Positions 1 to 9,348 of a DNA stretch of 58,852 nucleotides are shown one piece after another. The stretch is from Parcubacteria group bacterium GW2011_GWC2_48_17 (lineage in GTDB: Bacteria; Patescibacteriota; Minisyncoccia; Phycocordibacterales; UBA10002). Below the pieces are notes generated by a model. The model did no database searches. It saw nothing but the letters and a program-made list of their open reading frames with translations, and was not told where the DNA came from. Where the stretch lies: positions 1-58,852 of the forward strand of contig LCPL01000006.1 of NCBI GenBank assembly GCA_001003605.1. Reading direction: 5' to 3'. The translations under genes were made by a program, and so were the position numbers. The first letter of the stretch is position 1. Each line of letters opens with the position of its first letter.

Positions 1-86
1 AGGACGGGGGTTGTATCCCCCTTAACAAAGGGGGTGTCCGAGTCGGCGAGGACGGGGGTTGTATCCCCCTTAACAAAGGGGTTAGG
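1..86. repeat. Left inverted-repeat arm of DUF559 element (CCCCCTTAACAAAGGGGG words)
   Basis: cccccttaacaaagggggtgtc...gacgggggttgt matches the reverse complement of 441-490. Confidence 0.85.
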
Positions 87-94
87 TAATTGTT

Positions 95-544
95 ATGAAA
101 GTCTACTATAATCAACACCTCAAAGAACTGTCACGGGAACTCAGGAAAAATGGTACTCTTGCTGAAGTCTTGCTATGGAAAGAACTAAGGAACAAGAAGA
201 TGGGCTTTCAATTCATGCGGCAAAAACCGATTTTATTTTACATAGTTGATTTTTATTGTGCTCCGCTCAAACTTGCCGTCGAAGTAGACGGCGTAACGCA
301 TGATGCAAAAATGGAGAAGGATATGAAGCGACAGTGCGCATTGGAAAAGCTTGGAATTGCCTTTCTGCGGTTTTCCGAAGGAGAAGTGCGAAATAATCTT
401 GACGGCGTGTTGCTAAAAATTGCGACGTGGATAAAAGAAAGACAACCCCCGTCGTATCAGAATATGACACCCCCTTTGTTAAGGGGGACACAACCCTCCC
501 CGAATCAGAATTCGGTACTCCCTTTATTAAGGGAGATAAGATAA
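95..544 (+). CDS. DUF559 domain protein (Vsr/PD-(D/E)XK endonuclease-like)
   Basis: LRKNGTLAEVLLWKELRNKKMGFQFMRQKPILFYIVDFYCAPLKLAVEVDG pattern; C-terminus encoded by the right repeat arm. Confidence 0.8.
   Translation: MKVYYNQHLKELSRELRKNGTLAEVLLWKELRNKKMGFQFMRQKPILFYIVDFYCAPLKLAVEVDGVTHDAKMEKDMKRQCALEKLGIAFLRFSEGEVRNNLDGVLLKIATWIKERQPPSYQNMTPPLLRGTQPSPNQNSVLPLLREIR
441..541. repeat. Right inverted-repeat arm of DUF559 element
   Basis: acaacccccgtcg...gacaccccctttgttaaggggg is inverted relative to 1-60; second half-arm ccctttattaaggg. Confidence 0.85.
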
Positions 545-556
545 AGAGAAACACCA

Positions 557-1519
557 ATGACCCCACGAACAAAAATCATTAGCGGAGTAGCGGCAGTCGC
601 CATACTGGGAGGCGGGGTTTTTTTCTTGCGTACCGGGCGCACGGAAATTAAGTATAACAGCATCACTCCGGAGCAGGCCTCAAAAGCGGCGGAGGTGCTT
701 TCTAAAGACCAAGACAATGACGGCCTTAAAGACTGGGAGGAGGAACTTTGGAACACGAATCCCTTAAACAAAGATACAGATGGAGATGGAACGGTAGATG
801 GCGAAGAGATAACCTTGGGGAGGGACCCTGTTAAAGCGGGGCCGGATGATGAACTTGACCAGAAAACCATTGAAGCAAAAACGGTTCCTGGCGGAGGGGA
901 CTGGACCGAAACCGACAGGCTGTCTAGAGAATTTTTCGCGAAATATCTCACAATAAAGCAGTCGGGAGTGCCGTTTACCGCCGAGGAAGAAGAAAAACTT
1001 CTCGCGGATTTCACACAAAGATATCCTGAACCGAGGGCGAAAAAAATCTTCACGGAAAGCGACATCGTGCTTGCGAAGAATGACGACGTAGCGTCTTTGC
1101 GCGCATACGGAAATGCGATTGGGACTGTGATAAACGCGCACAAAGAAAAAGAAGATGTGGAAAACGAGCTTATTATTTTTGAGCGCGCCCTAGAAAATGA
1201 AGACGCGCTGGACCTTCAAAACCTTGACGGCCGCGTCAAGCGCTATGAGAGCATACTTGCGGGTTTCAAAACAATTCCTGCGCCGCGAAACGTCATGTTG
1301 ATACATCTAGACCTTCTAAACTCCATTGAATCGATAAAAGAAAGTGTGGATGGGATGGCGGGTGCGCTCACCGATTCGGTGCGTGCGCTATCCGCGGCAA
1401 CCGCATATCCTGCCGCCATAGAAGATCTGACTAAGGCCCTGGATGATATCGCACGCTTTTTCGAGATGAAGCAAATAACATTTGGGAAAGATGAACCAGG
1501 GGCGATTCTCACGCAGTAG
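557..1519 (+). CDS. Membrane-anchored protein with thrombospondin-type-3/EF-hand-like Ca-binding repeats
   Basis: N-terminal TM; DQDNDGLKDWEEELWNTNPLNKDTDGDGTVDGEEI. Confidence 0.6.
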   Translation: MTPRTKIISGVAAVAILGGGVFFLRTGRTEIKYNSITPEQASKAAEVLSKDQDNDGLKDWEEELWNTNPLNKDTDGDGTVDGEEITLGRDPVKAGPDDELDQKTIEAKTVPGGGDWTETDRLSREFFAKYLTIKQSGVPFTAEEEEKLLADFTQRYPEPRAKKIFTESDIVLAKNDDVASLRAYGNAIGTVINAHKEKEDVENELIIFERALENEDALDLQNLDGRVKRYESILAGFKTIPAPRNVMLIHLDLLNSIESIKESVDGMAGALTDSVRALSAATAYPAAIEDLTKALDDIARFFEMKQITFGKDEPGAILTQ

Positions 1520-1660
1520 CGTCTAGCGGATAGTAGAAAAAGAAATAGATGCATGAAAGCCGAAAACTAAACGCTAGACGCTTCTGCATATGTACATGAA
1601 GTCATAAGATACTCTTGGTTTTTATCCGAAAACTAAACGCTTTACGCTTTACGCTTCTTC
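1517..1660. repeat. GCGTYTAGCG-word inverted-repeat element; internally deleted derivative of the 9249-9724 element
   Basis: agcgtctagcggatagtagaaaaagaaatagatgc and tttttatccgaaaactaaacgc both recur at 9265-9310 and 9675-9700. Confidence 0.8.
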
Positions 1661-1704
1661 CGTGTTATCCACTTTGCGGGCACTGTTTATCCACAAGTCT
1701 CTGC

Positions 1705-1710
1705 TATAAT
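1705..1710 (+). promoter_or_regulatory. Putative -10 box (TATAAT)
   Basis: ctgcTATAATaaagagg about 20 nt upstream of GTG start at 1729; -35 weak. Confidence 0.35.
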
Positions 1711-1728
1711 AAAGAGGATGTGAGAGGA

Positions 1729-3807
1729 GTGAGTACAAAAATTCTTCTCGGCTTTTTGATTGTAGCGCTAATCGCGCCTACTGTGTTTTTTGCGTACCCG
1801 CAAAAAGCGGAAGCGGTGGTGCCACTGTCGCTTGCGCAGTGCGGTATCGCCAAAATAACCGCGAAAATCGGAGCAGCGATATCGTCAATAACTTCCTTTG
1901 GGCAAAAGGTGCCGACAGTCGCTAGCAAAACTGATTCTGCCGTGGCAACTAGCGCGGCTGGAATGGACTGGGTGCAATGTTTTATGAAGGGACTGGTCAA
2001 AATTTTAGCGAAAACACTGCTTCATACCTTTGTTCAGTCCATAGTGAACTGGATTAACACGGGATTCCAGGGTTCGCCATCGTTTGTCACGAATCCCGAA
2101 GGATTTCTTAATGATGTTGCCGACCAGACGATTGGACGGATTATTGAGGATATTGACCCGCTCCTGTGTTCTCCTTTTCGGCTTGACATACGATTCGCGC
2201 TGGGACTCAATCTTTCGCTACGGAATAGACAGGAAATCCACTGCAGACTTTCTGATGTAATAGCCAATGTGCGCGGAGCTTATGATGGCTTTGTAACCGG
2301 GACTGTGGGGTCAGGGAATCTATCACGGTGGATTCATATAGCGGGGACGCAACAAAATAATCCGTATGGGGCCTACATGGCGGCTTCCTACGACATTGGC
2401 GCTGGCATCACCTCGGCCACGGGACAGCAAATTAAGCTCTTGGATTGGGGTAAAGGATTCAAATCATGGAGAAGCTGTAAGAGGTGGGGACCCAAGGTCA
2501 AAGACGAGAGCGAGAGAGTAATACGCAATGGCCCGTGTCTTGAAGAAGGTGAAATCAAAACCCCCGGCTCGGTCATTGTGGATCAAGCGAATGAATCGCT
2601 CAAAAAAACCCTTACCGAGCTTGAAGTTGCGCAGGAACTTGATGAGGTCTTCGGCGCGCTTGTCAACCAGCTTCTTTACCAAGTTATGCGGGCTGGAGGG
2701 GGACTTCTTGGTGCAAGCAAGGGAAGTACTTCGGGAGACTACGGAGGCAGAAGCGTCGCGGACTTGCTCGAAACCAACCCCGAAGAGGTGATGAGAGTTT
2801 CTACAGTGAAAGTTCCGGATGGCATAAATTGTAGACTGCGATATTATCCTGCGACAAAAGAAACCGCTCTGGGTAGCGGAATTTATGTTCCGGATGAGAG
2901 TAATACCGAAGTAGGCACTCAAGTTTGGACCGACAACCTCGGAGCGGGTAAGACGGTAGGTGTAGCTACTGGTGATGATCGTTCGCTCGTGCCGGCAAAG
3001 TATCTAAAAGAGGGTGATGAAGAAGAGATATCGGTGAAAAGGGCGGGAGGTGATACGTGGGCGAAGTATTTCGCCGGAGTTAGAACGGGCTGTAAAAACG
3101 CATTTAGCGCACTCGTAGACAAAACTTCGACTGACGGCCGTACAACATATATAGCAGACGCGAAAGGAAAAGAATGTATGGGTGATGAAGTGGGAGAGGC
3201 CAAGAAGACCTGTATACCACCGGAACCGCAAGAGCCGCCACAAGAAACGCCAGAAATGAGAGAAATACCTCTGGCGGGAATGGCGGGTTTGAATCAGTCA
3301 CATATTAATTACGATAGTGGTGGAAATATTGTGCATGGTCCGCTTAATGCCGCGGGTGGGTCCAGCCTTTCCGACACGGAAGACGGCATTGTGCCACATT
3401 GGTGGACAGCTTCATTCGCGAAAAAAGAAGAAATTGAAATTATACAGATTAGGTTCATGCCTGGATATTTGGTAGAGTCGCTCATAGTGGCCAATATTCC
3501 CCCTGTAAACGGGGTAAATACAATGGCAGGGATACCAATAACACGCGATGATGTCGCGGGTTCTGCAATTTATACTTATCCCGGCGCTACATCTAGCACA
3601 GGAGCAAGCGCCGCTTCTTCCGGTACGCCCGAAAGCTTGACCATTACTTTCACGCCGCCTGTAACAGGTAACGCCATAGCAATAATTTCAGACCCTGGAG
3701 AGCTTAAACTTTCGTCAGTAAAACTGTACCGCCCGGCTAAAGCTGCAGACGCCGTAACACCGACTACAGCTCCTCCGCCGGTTACAATAGAGCTACCTAC
3801 ATTATGA
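1729..3807 (+). CDS. Secreted/membrane protein of the T4SS-like cluster
   Basis: GTG start gives signal peptide VSTKILLGFLIVALIAPTVFFAYPQKAEA; the longer ORF start at 1615 lies in repeat DNA. Confidence 0.6.
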   Translation: MSTKILLGFLIVALIAPTVFFAYPQKAEAVVPLSLAQCGIAKITAKIGAAISSITSFGQKVPTVASKTDSAVATSAAGMDWVQCFMKGLVKILAKTLLHTFVQSIVNWINTGFQGSPSFVTNPEGFLNDVADQTIGRIIEDIDPLLCSPFRLDIRFALGLNLSLRNRQEIHCRLSDVIANVRGAYDGFVTGTVGSGNLSRWIHIAGTQQNNPYGAYMAASYDIGAGITSATGQQIKLLDWGKGFKSWRSCKRWGPKVKDESERVIRNGPCLEEGEIKTPGSVIVDQANESLKKTLTELEVAQELDEVFGALVNQLLYQVMRAGGGLLGASKGSTSGDYGGRSVADLLETNPEEVMRVSTVKVPDGINCRLRYYPATKETALGSGIYVPDESNTEVGTQVWTDNLGAGKTVGVATGDDRSLVPAKYLKEGDEEEISVKRAGGDTWAKYFAGVRTGCKNAFSALVDKTSTDGRTTYIADAKGKECMGDEVGEAKKTCIPPEPQEPPQETPEMREIPLAGMAGLNQSHINYDSGGNIVHGPLNAAGGSSLSDTEDGIVPHWWTASFAKKEEIEIIQIRFMPGYLVESLIVANIPPVNGVNTMAGIPITRDDVAGSAIYTYPGATSSTGASAASSGTPESLTITFTPPVTGNAIAIISDPGELKLSSVKLYRPAKAADAVTPTTAPPPVTIELPTL

Positions 3808-3880
3808 AGTATGAAGTACCCGCCAAACTTCGTCAGAACGAAGTTTAGTCGGGCAGGTGAATTATGAATTATGACAATAG
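3802..3880. repeat. GAATTATGAAGT-word repeat with central AAACTTCGT/ACGAAGTTT hairpin
   Basis: attatgaagtatgaagtacccgccAAACTTCGTcagAACGAAGTTTagtcgggcaggtgaattatgaattatg. Confidence 0.7.
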
Positions 3881-3926
3881 GAACTGCGAATGAAGTAAAA
3901 ATTGCGAAAACAACAAAAAACCAATT

Positions 3927-6900
3927 ATGCCTTTCCAGAAAAACAAAAAACCTCATATCGTTATAGGAGTGGCTGCAATGGTCCTAAGCGGAATTTTTGC
4001 GGGAATCATAGTTGGCCCGATTTTTCTCTTTGCTCAAGAGCCTGTGACGGAAGGTACGACACTCCCTGCCGACCCTAATACTGAGTCCGGAGTTCCCCCA
4101 GAAGAAGCGCGTGGATACAACCAATCTGGCGTATGGGGCGTACCAACCCCTGAAGAGCAAAGAGCGGCGCAGACAGGAGAATTCGGAACTCCTGAAGAGG
4201 AGGCGCGGAGAAACGAGGCGGCAGCGATAGCTGCAGCGGCGGACAAGAAAAGAGCGGCGGAAGAACTGGCGGAGAAATTCAAGTGTTGGGGTCCAATTGG
4301 CGGATTCAATATCACCGGATGCATGGCGATGCTCATGGACAAGGTTATGTGGCTTGCGGCGCGGACGCTTTGGATTGCCGGCGTACTCCTCAACATTACG
4401 CTCCATTACACCCTGAACCTCAATACGCTTCTGGAGAAACTCCCGATTGTGGACATCGGTTGGAAAGTGCTACGCGACCTTGCCAACATCGTCTTTATCT
4501 TCATCACGCTCTGGTGCGGCATTTCCATTACGCTCGGCATAGGCGACGGCGGCAAAAAGGCGTGGGGTTATCTCGCGCAGATGGTACTCGTGGCGCTGTT
4601 TATCAACTTCTCGCTTTTCATCACCAAGGCGGTTGTGGATGCTTCAAATATAGCCGCGCTACATTTCTATTCGCTGATTGTGGAGCCGGGAAAAGAAAGC
4701 AATTACGACAGCGGATTATCCGAAGCGTTTATGTACGGACTCAAGCTCGGAACGCTCTATAACAGTAAACAACTCGGAGCCGGCGGGAACATTGACGCGG
4801 ACAAACTTTTCATTGGAGGCGCGCTCGCCAGTGCCGGACAGGGGCCTACCTTTACCAACATCATCTTGATTGGCTTTTTCGGCTCTCTTTTCATCATTGT
4901 CACGGCGTGGGTGTTTTTCGCCGCGGCCATTATGTTTATCTACCGCGCCGTCACCCTCATCATGCTCATGATACTTTCGCCTCTCGCTTTTGTCGGGCTA
5001 ATTCTCCCCGGCGCATCGGGTATGGCGCACGCTTGGTGGAGTAAGCTCTGGAGTCAGGCGTTCTTCGCGCCGCTTTACCTCGCGCTCGCCTACGTCGTGG
5101 TGAAAACCCTCAACTCGGATGCGTTTCAGGAGGCGTATGCAAATACCAATACGGCCGGCGCTGGTTTTGCCGCCGCCCTTACCGGCACGGGGCCAGACAC
5201 CGTATACATCATCTTCAACTTCGTGATTTTGATTGGCCTCATGGTGGCATGCCTTATGGTCGCCCAGTCCTTGGGCGCCAAAGGCAGCGACATGGCCATG
5301 GCGGGGTGGCAGAAGATTAAGGGGGTCGCGGTGGGGGGTGTTGTGGGTGTGACCGGCGCTGCGGCCCGAGGAATCATCAAAGTGCCTTCTGCGGGAATAC
5401 AGGCTATGGGGAATGTCGGTAAATTGGCTCAACGGATAGGCAATATAGGATTCATGAAAGACACAAAATTTGGTAAAAAAATGAATGACTTTGGAACGCG
5501 TTTCCAAAGCACGGAAGGCATCGGGGCGAAAATGCGTAAAATCACCGGAAAGGCCGAATGGCTCGACCCGCGCTACATTGAAGAGCGCGCCGGCCAATCG
5601 AAGCTAGGAAATACTATGATAGGAAGAGCTATTCGCGGCGTGACGACGAGCGCTTTGGCCAACGTGAAAATTGGCGACAAATCCCTCCAAGAAGCGCACG
5701 AGGAGGGAGAGGAGATGGCGTCACGACGGCGGGAAATTGAATACGGCCACAAGGCACGGCAAAACGCCAACCAACTGGAACCCCTGCATGAAAAAGAAAA
5801 GAAGCTCCTTGACGAAAAACTCACAAAGGAAACACAGCAGAAAATAGCGGAAGAGAAACTTAAAGAGGGGCAGGCAAGTAAAGACCCGGCAAAAATCGCC
5901 AAGGCGGAAGAGGCGCTCGGCGCAGGATTCCTCAAGACGTCAGAAGCGTTGGCCGCCGCGGAGGAAAATCTTGAAAAAGCGAAAAAGAGCGGCGGCCCGA
6001 CAACCGCGGAGGAAGCGGCGGTTAAGACGGCCCAGCAGGCGGTGGAGGCAGAACGGGTAAAGGGAGGAGCTGCCGTGGAAACGGCAAAAGCAGAGAAGGA
6101 CATTGAGGAATTTGAAGCGAAAAGCCGAAAGATTATGGAACAGCATGCCGACGCCGTTCGGGTCGCGCTCGCGAGGATGTCCACCGAGGCCTTTCTTGAA
6201 CTTCCGAAGACATTCTTTGAGAATCCCGCGTTTATGGACAACACCGTGCTTGGAGAAGACAAGTACCTCGCGCTCATGAAAAGCGAGCACTTCACACGCG
6301 AGGAGAAGGAAGGATACACGAAAGCTCGCTGGAAGCGCGCCAAAGACACCGCGGCGCGCAGAAAGACGCGCAGTGAGAGCTTTCTCGCGGAAATGCCGGA
6401 GTACCAGAAAAAGGTAAAGGAGCGGGAGGCGGCTGAAAAAAGAGTAGCTGAGGGTTTAGAAAAATTTGTTGAAGGTTTGCAGGACGAACTTGCTGAGGCG
6501 GATCATGTTGTGGCAGACGCAAAAAGAGATTTGGAAACCGCCGAGCAAGATTTGGCATCGGCACGAGGTACAGCCAATATACAAGCCGCGCGCGACCTTG
6601 TACAAGATCAGAAAGATATCCTTAAACCAAAAGAAGATGCGCGCGCAAAATTTGACAAGGATATAGCGACTAAAAGGATGAATCTGGAGAAAAAAGAAAC
6701 GGGCATTCTCCGCGATGCATCTGGTGAAGAAATAAAGCTGAAAGCGCCGAAACAACCCGGCTGGGATGAGGCGCCGGACATCAGAAAGGCGCTCCGCAAC
6801 ATCTTGCGACCGGACGAGGTCATTAATCTCTATCGCTACGACCGCGAAGCGTTTGGCAATCCATTTATCGCCGACACCATCAAGCAAGGCACATGGAATG

Positions 6901-7691
6901 AAGTACGGCGGTCAGGACAGGTGGACTCAAACTCCATTGAGCAGGTGGCTCGCGTGCAGAAGCGCCATTACCTCAAAGACTCCTTGTACTTCGGAAGCGG
7001 CTTAGACCCCGTGGAAATGCATACACTTGAAGAGGAGAATCTGTCAGAGGCGTACGGAGTGCTCAATGAGCTCGGCGATGAAATGAAAAAGCTTGGTATA
7101 GAAGGGTATCGGAAGTGGATCGAAAACGGAGGGTTGCAGAAATTCCTCCAGGACAAGGGGCTGGAGAAACGCCTATCCGCCGATATCAAGGTTCAACTCG
7201 AGCGACACGACGCGGGTCTCGGTATGTACAAGATGACGGCGCCAAACCTCGCAAGCAACGAGTTCGAGATGATGCCAGGGATGCTTCGCGAACATCCAAT
7301 TTCGCTTAACTACTACGACCAAGCGAGCATCGCTCCGTTTACACATCGCGATATTGAAAATACTCTGCCTATTGCTGAATTCTACATTGAACAATTTAAG
7401 CGTGATGTTGAGGAGGGTGGCGGTGTCATAAGCGAAGGGAACCTCCGCATTCTGAAATGGTTCGTAAACGAAAACCAGGGACAAAGCTTTACCCAGTTTG
7501 AGATGGTTCGGGAAGACCTTAAGGACTGGTTTGAAATGATAAAGCGGCTTATCGGAAAATCTGGCCGCGCCATGACCACCAACAAATACGCGACATCGAA
7601 TGATGTTTACGCAGATATGGAGAGAAGAACGGGCAAGCCGGCGCACGACCCGTTTGAGAAGATTCGTTCAAAAACGGATAAACCAAGCTAA
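3927..7691 (+). CDS. VirB6/TrbL-like polytopic membrane protein with long coiled-coil C-terminal region
   Basis: Multiple TM segments in N-terminal ~450 aa, then Ala/Glu/Lys-rich coiled coil; operon context with PrgI and VirB4. Confidence 0.5.
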   Translation: MPFQKNKKPHIVIGVAAMVLSGIFAGIIVGPIFLFAQEPVTEGTTLPADPNTESGVPPEEARGYNQSGVWGVPTPEEQRAAQTGEFGTPEEEARRNEAAAIAAAADKKRAAEELAEKFKCWGPIGGFNITGCMAMLMDKVMWLAARTLWIAGVLLNITLHYTLNLNTLLEKLPIVDIGWKVLRDLANIVFIFITLWCGISITLGIGDGGKKAWGYLAQMVLVALFINFSLFITKAVVDASNIAALHFYSLIVEPGKESNYDSGLSEAFMYGLKLGTLYNSKQLGAGGNIDADKLFIGGALASAGQGPTFTNIILIGFFGSLFIIVTAWVFFAAAIMFIYRAVTLIMLMILSPLAFVGLILPGASGMAHAWWSKLWSQAFFAPLYLALAYVVVKTLNSDAFQEAYANTNTAGAGFAAALTGTGPDTVYIIFNFVILIGLMVACLMVAQSLGAKGSDMAMAGWQKIKGVAVGGVVGVTGAAARGIIKVPSAGIQAMGNVGKLAQRIGNIGFMKDTKFGKKMNDFGTRFQSTEGIGAKMRKITGKAEWLDPRYIEERAGQSKLGNTMIGRAIRGVTTSALANVKIGDKSLQEAHEEGEEMASRRREIEYGHKARQNANQLEPLHEKEKKLLDEKLTKETQQKIAEEKLKEGQASKDPAKIAKAEEALGAGFLKTSEALAAAEENLEKAKKSGGPTTAEEAAVKTAQQAVEAERVKGGAAVETAKAEKDIEEFEAKSRKIMEQHADAVRVALARMSTEAFLELPKTFFENPAFMDNTVLGEDKYLALMKSEHFTREEKEGYTKARWKRAKDTAARRKTRSESFLAEMPEYQKKVKEREAAEKRVAEGLEKFVEGLQDELAEADHVVADAKRDLETAEQDLASARGTANIQAARDLVQDQKDILKPKEDARAKFDKDIATKRMNLEKKETGILRDASGEEIKLKAPKQPGWDEAPDIRKALRNILRPDEVINLYRYDREAFGNPFIADTIKQGTWNEVRRSGQVDSNSIEQVARVQKRHYLKDSLYFGSGLDPVEMHTLEEENLSEAYGVLNELGDEMKKLGIEGYRKWIENGGLQKFLQDKGLEKRLSADIKVQLERHDAGLGMYKMTAPNLASNEFEMMPGMLREHPISLNYYDQASIAPFTHRDIENTLPIAEFYIEQFKRDVEEGGGVISEGNLRILKWFVNENQGQSFTQFEMVREDLKDWFEMIKRLIGKSGRAMTTNKYATSNDVYADMERRTGKPAHDPFEKIRSKTDKPS

Positions 7692-7712
7692 CATCTTAAA
7701 GACTAGATTCGT

Positions 7713-9251
7713 ATGAACCCACAGCAACAACGAGAAAACTTTTTCCGCTTCATAGACGCCCTGCCGCAGGCAGTGGTGGATTCACTGTCGCAAAAAAATC
7801 TTGATATTATTGCCGTCTTGCACGAAGTTTGCGTGGCGCGCGAGTTTGTTCTCTATGAAATGGGAAACATTTGCGAAGGCGTAGTGCGGGTGCTTGCGGG
7901 GAAAGACTCGCCGAGCAATCTCTTGGCGTTCATCCAGCAAGATCAGAACATAGAGGAAGACAACAGAGCGAAAATTCCCGCACTTGCCTATGAAATCCAG
8001 CAGAAGATTTTTGACCCGGTGCTCCCGATTTTGAAGCAGGCGGGGTTTCCGATTAAAGAAGGAAAGGTGGCGGAGCCAGCTTCTAGCTTTCAGGTTCAAG
8101 GTTCTAGTCAGACAAAACTAGAAGCTAGAAGCCACCTGCCCGCCAAAGGCTTGGCGCAGGCGGGAAACCTAGCAGCTTCTTCTGTTGGACTAGAAGCTAG
8201 CAGCTTGAAGCTAGAACCTAATCATATGCGGGCATTGATGCGCATCGCCGCCGGAACGGCCTATAGCGAATTGCAACTTCGCGACGCTTTCGAGGACTTG
8301 CCTCCGGGCCTTCGCCAATCGCTCTCTTCGGTGGATACGGCAAACTCCATACAGGGAATCGCCAAGAAATATCTTCTCCATGTGGACCAGATGGCTTCTC
8401 TTGCGAGCGAAACCGGGCTTGTGCTTCTCGGACTTACGCACCCGGCGGACTTTATAGGAAATCTTGGAAAGCGCCTTCGTCTTAAAGAAGAGGAGGCGAG
8501 GGAAATCGCGCGCGAAATAAGCGCGGAGATTTTCGTCAAAGTCCGTGATTCGCTACGCGGACTGCACGAACCAAAACCAGCTTCTAGCTTTCAGGTGCTA
8601 GGTTCTAGCCAGAAACCAACCGAGTCCCCAAAGGTAGCGCCTGTATCTTCTTCTCAATCTTCTGCCACACTAAACGCTAAACGCTCAACGCTAACCGCTT
8701 CTTCCCGCTATCCGCTAAACGCTTCCCTTGAAACTCCGTATTCCCCACAAGCCAAGTGGAACACGGGAGAAAATATACTTTCAAAGCAAGCCCCGCAGAA
8801 GCAGGGCGACTTTGCGGGGCAAGCTCCCCAAAAAGAGGCGCCATTAAGCAGGGAAGGAGTATTGCGCGGCGTTGAAAACCCCAAATCAATTAAGAGAGAT
8901 TCTCCCCTAGAAGCTAACAGCTATCAGCTAAAAGCTAATCAGGTGGGGCCGACGGGGTGGAAACCGTCGCAGAATGAAGTAGGAAGTATGAATTATGAAT
9001 TAAGGAAGCCCTCGATTCCAACAGACTTACCAAGACCTCCAGCGCCGAAGCCACCAATCGCGCCGAAGCCATTCCAGCCGTCTGCTCCGGGAGAAAAACG
9101 GAGACCGAGTGATATTGGCCCATTATCTGTGCCGGAAAAACCGACGGACGAACCGAATGACTTTCTTGAAGAGAAATTGCAGCGGCCAGTAACCATGCCG
9201 AAAGAGGAGAAGCATTACTCAAGCGACCCCTATCGGGAACCGCTTGAGTAA
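7713..9251 (+). CDS. Hypothetical protein with several in-frame repeat-derived segments
   Basis: Two PASSFQV(Q/L)GSSQ segments plus LNAKRSTLTASSRYPLNAS, LEANSYQLKANQ and MNYEL encoded by repeat words. Confidence 0.6.
   Translation: MNPQQQRENFFRFIDALPQAVVDSLSQKNLDIIAVLHEVCVAREFVLYEMGNICEGVVRVLAGKDSPSNLLAFIQQDQNIEEDNRAKIPALAYEIQQKIFDPVLPILKQAGFPIKEGKVAEPASSFQVQGSSQTKLEARSHLPAKGLAQAGNLAASSVGLEASSLKLEPNHMRALMRIAAGTAYSELQLRDAFEDLPPGLRQSLSSVDTANSIQGIAKKYLLHVDQMASLASETGLVLLGLTHPADFIGNLGKRLRLKEEEAREIAREISAEIFVKVRDSLRGLHEPKPASSFQVLGSSQKPTESPKVAPVSSSQSSATLNAKRSTLTASSRYPLNASLETPYSPQAKWNTGENILSKQAPQKQGDFAGQAPQKEAPLSREGVLRGVENPKSIKRDSPLEANSYQLKANQVGPTGWKPSQNEVGSMNYELRKPSIPTDLPRPPAPKPPIAPKPFQPSAPGEKRRPSDIGPLSVPEKPTDEPNDFLEEKLQRPVTMPKEEKHYSSDPYREPLE
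8077..8221. repeat. TAGCTTCTAG-word inverted repeat inside a CDS with nested GCCCGCC/GGCGGGC hairpin
   Basis: agcttctagctttcaggttcaaggttctag ... ctagaagctagcagcttgaagctagaacct; cctgcccgccaaaggcttggcgcaggcggg in the middle. Confidence 0.8.
8578..8613. repeat. TAGCTTCTAG-word repeat inside a CDS (single arm)
   Basis: cagcttctagctttcaggtgctaggttctagcc nearly identical to 8077-8111. Confidence 0.75.
8670..8727. repeat. CGCTAAACGC-word repeat inside a CDS
   Basis: ctaaacgctaaacgctcaacgctaaccgcttcttcccgctatccgctaaacgcttc. Confidence 0.8.
8907..8940. repeat. TAGAAGCTAACAGC-word repeat inside a CDS
   Basis: ctagaagctaacagctatcagctaaaagctaatc. Confidence 0.7.
8974..9002. repeat. GAAGTATGAATTATG-word repeat inside a CDS
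   Basis: atgaagtaggaagtatgaattatgaatta. Confidence 0.6.
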
Positions 9252-9340
9252 GCGTTTAGCGATTAGCGTCTAGCGGTTAGTAGAAAAAGAGAAGAAATAG
9301 ATGCCTAATCATTATAACTAAACGTTAGCCGCTAACCACT
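9249..9340. repeat. Left arm of IVP-A element (GCGTTTAGCG words, with internal partial inverse copy)
   Basis: taagcgtttagcgattagcgtctagcggttagtag...ctaaacgttagccgctaacc; overlaps the TAA stop of the upstream CDS. Confidence 0.85.
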
Positions 9341-9348
9341 TTTGTTAT

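Noticed and set aside
505-1143. Long antisense ORF
   Set aside because: Lies opposite a convincing CDS (557-1519), no recognisable motifs; shadow ORF.
1615-1728. Upstream extension of the 1729-3807 CDS
   Set aside because: The first ~38 residues are translated from repeat arm DNA; a GTG start before a signal peptide is more plausible.
5573-6349. 258-aa minus-strand ORF
   Set aside because: Ser/Ala/Phe-rich antisense shadow of the coiled-coil coding region of 3927-7691.
9249-9345. Simple low-complexity or assembly artefact explanation for the word arrays
   Set aside because: Different vocabularies, matched inverse arms, related copies with shared passengers, and in-frame coding copies argue against artefact, though read-level confirmation is still needed.
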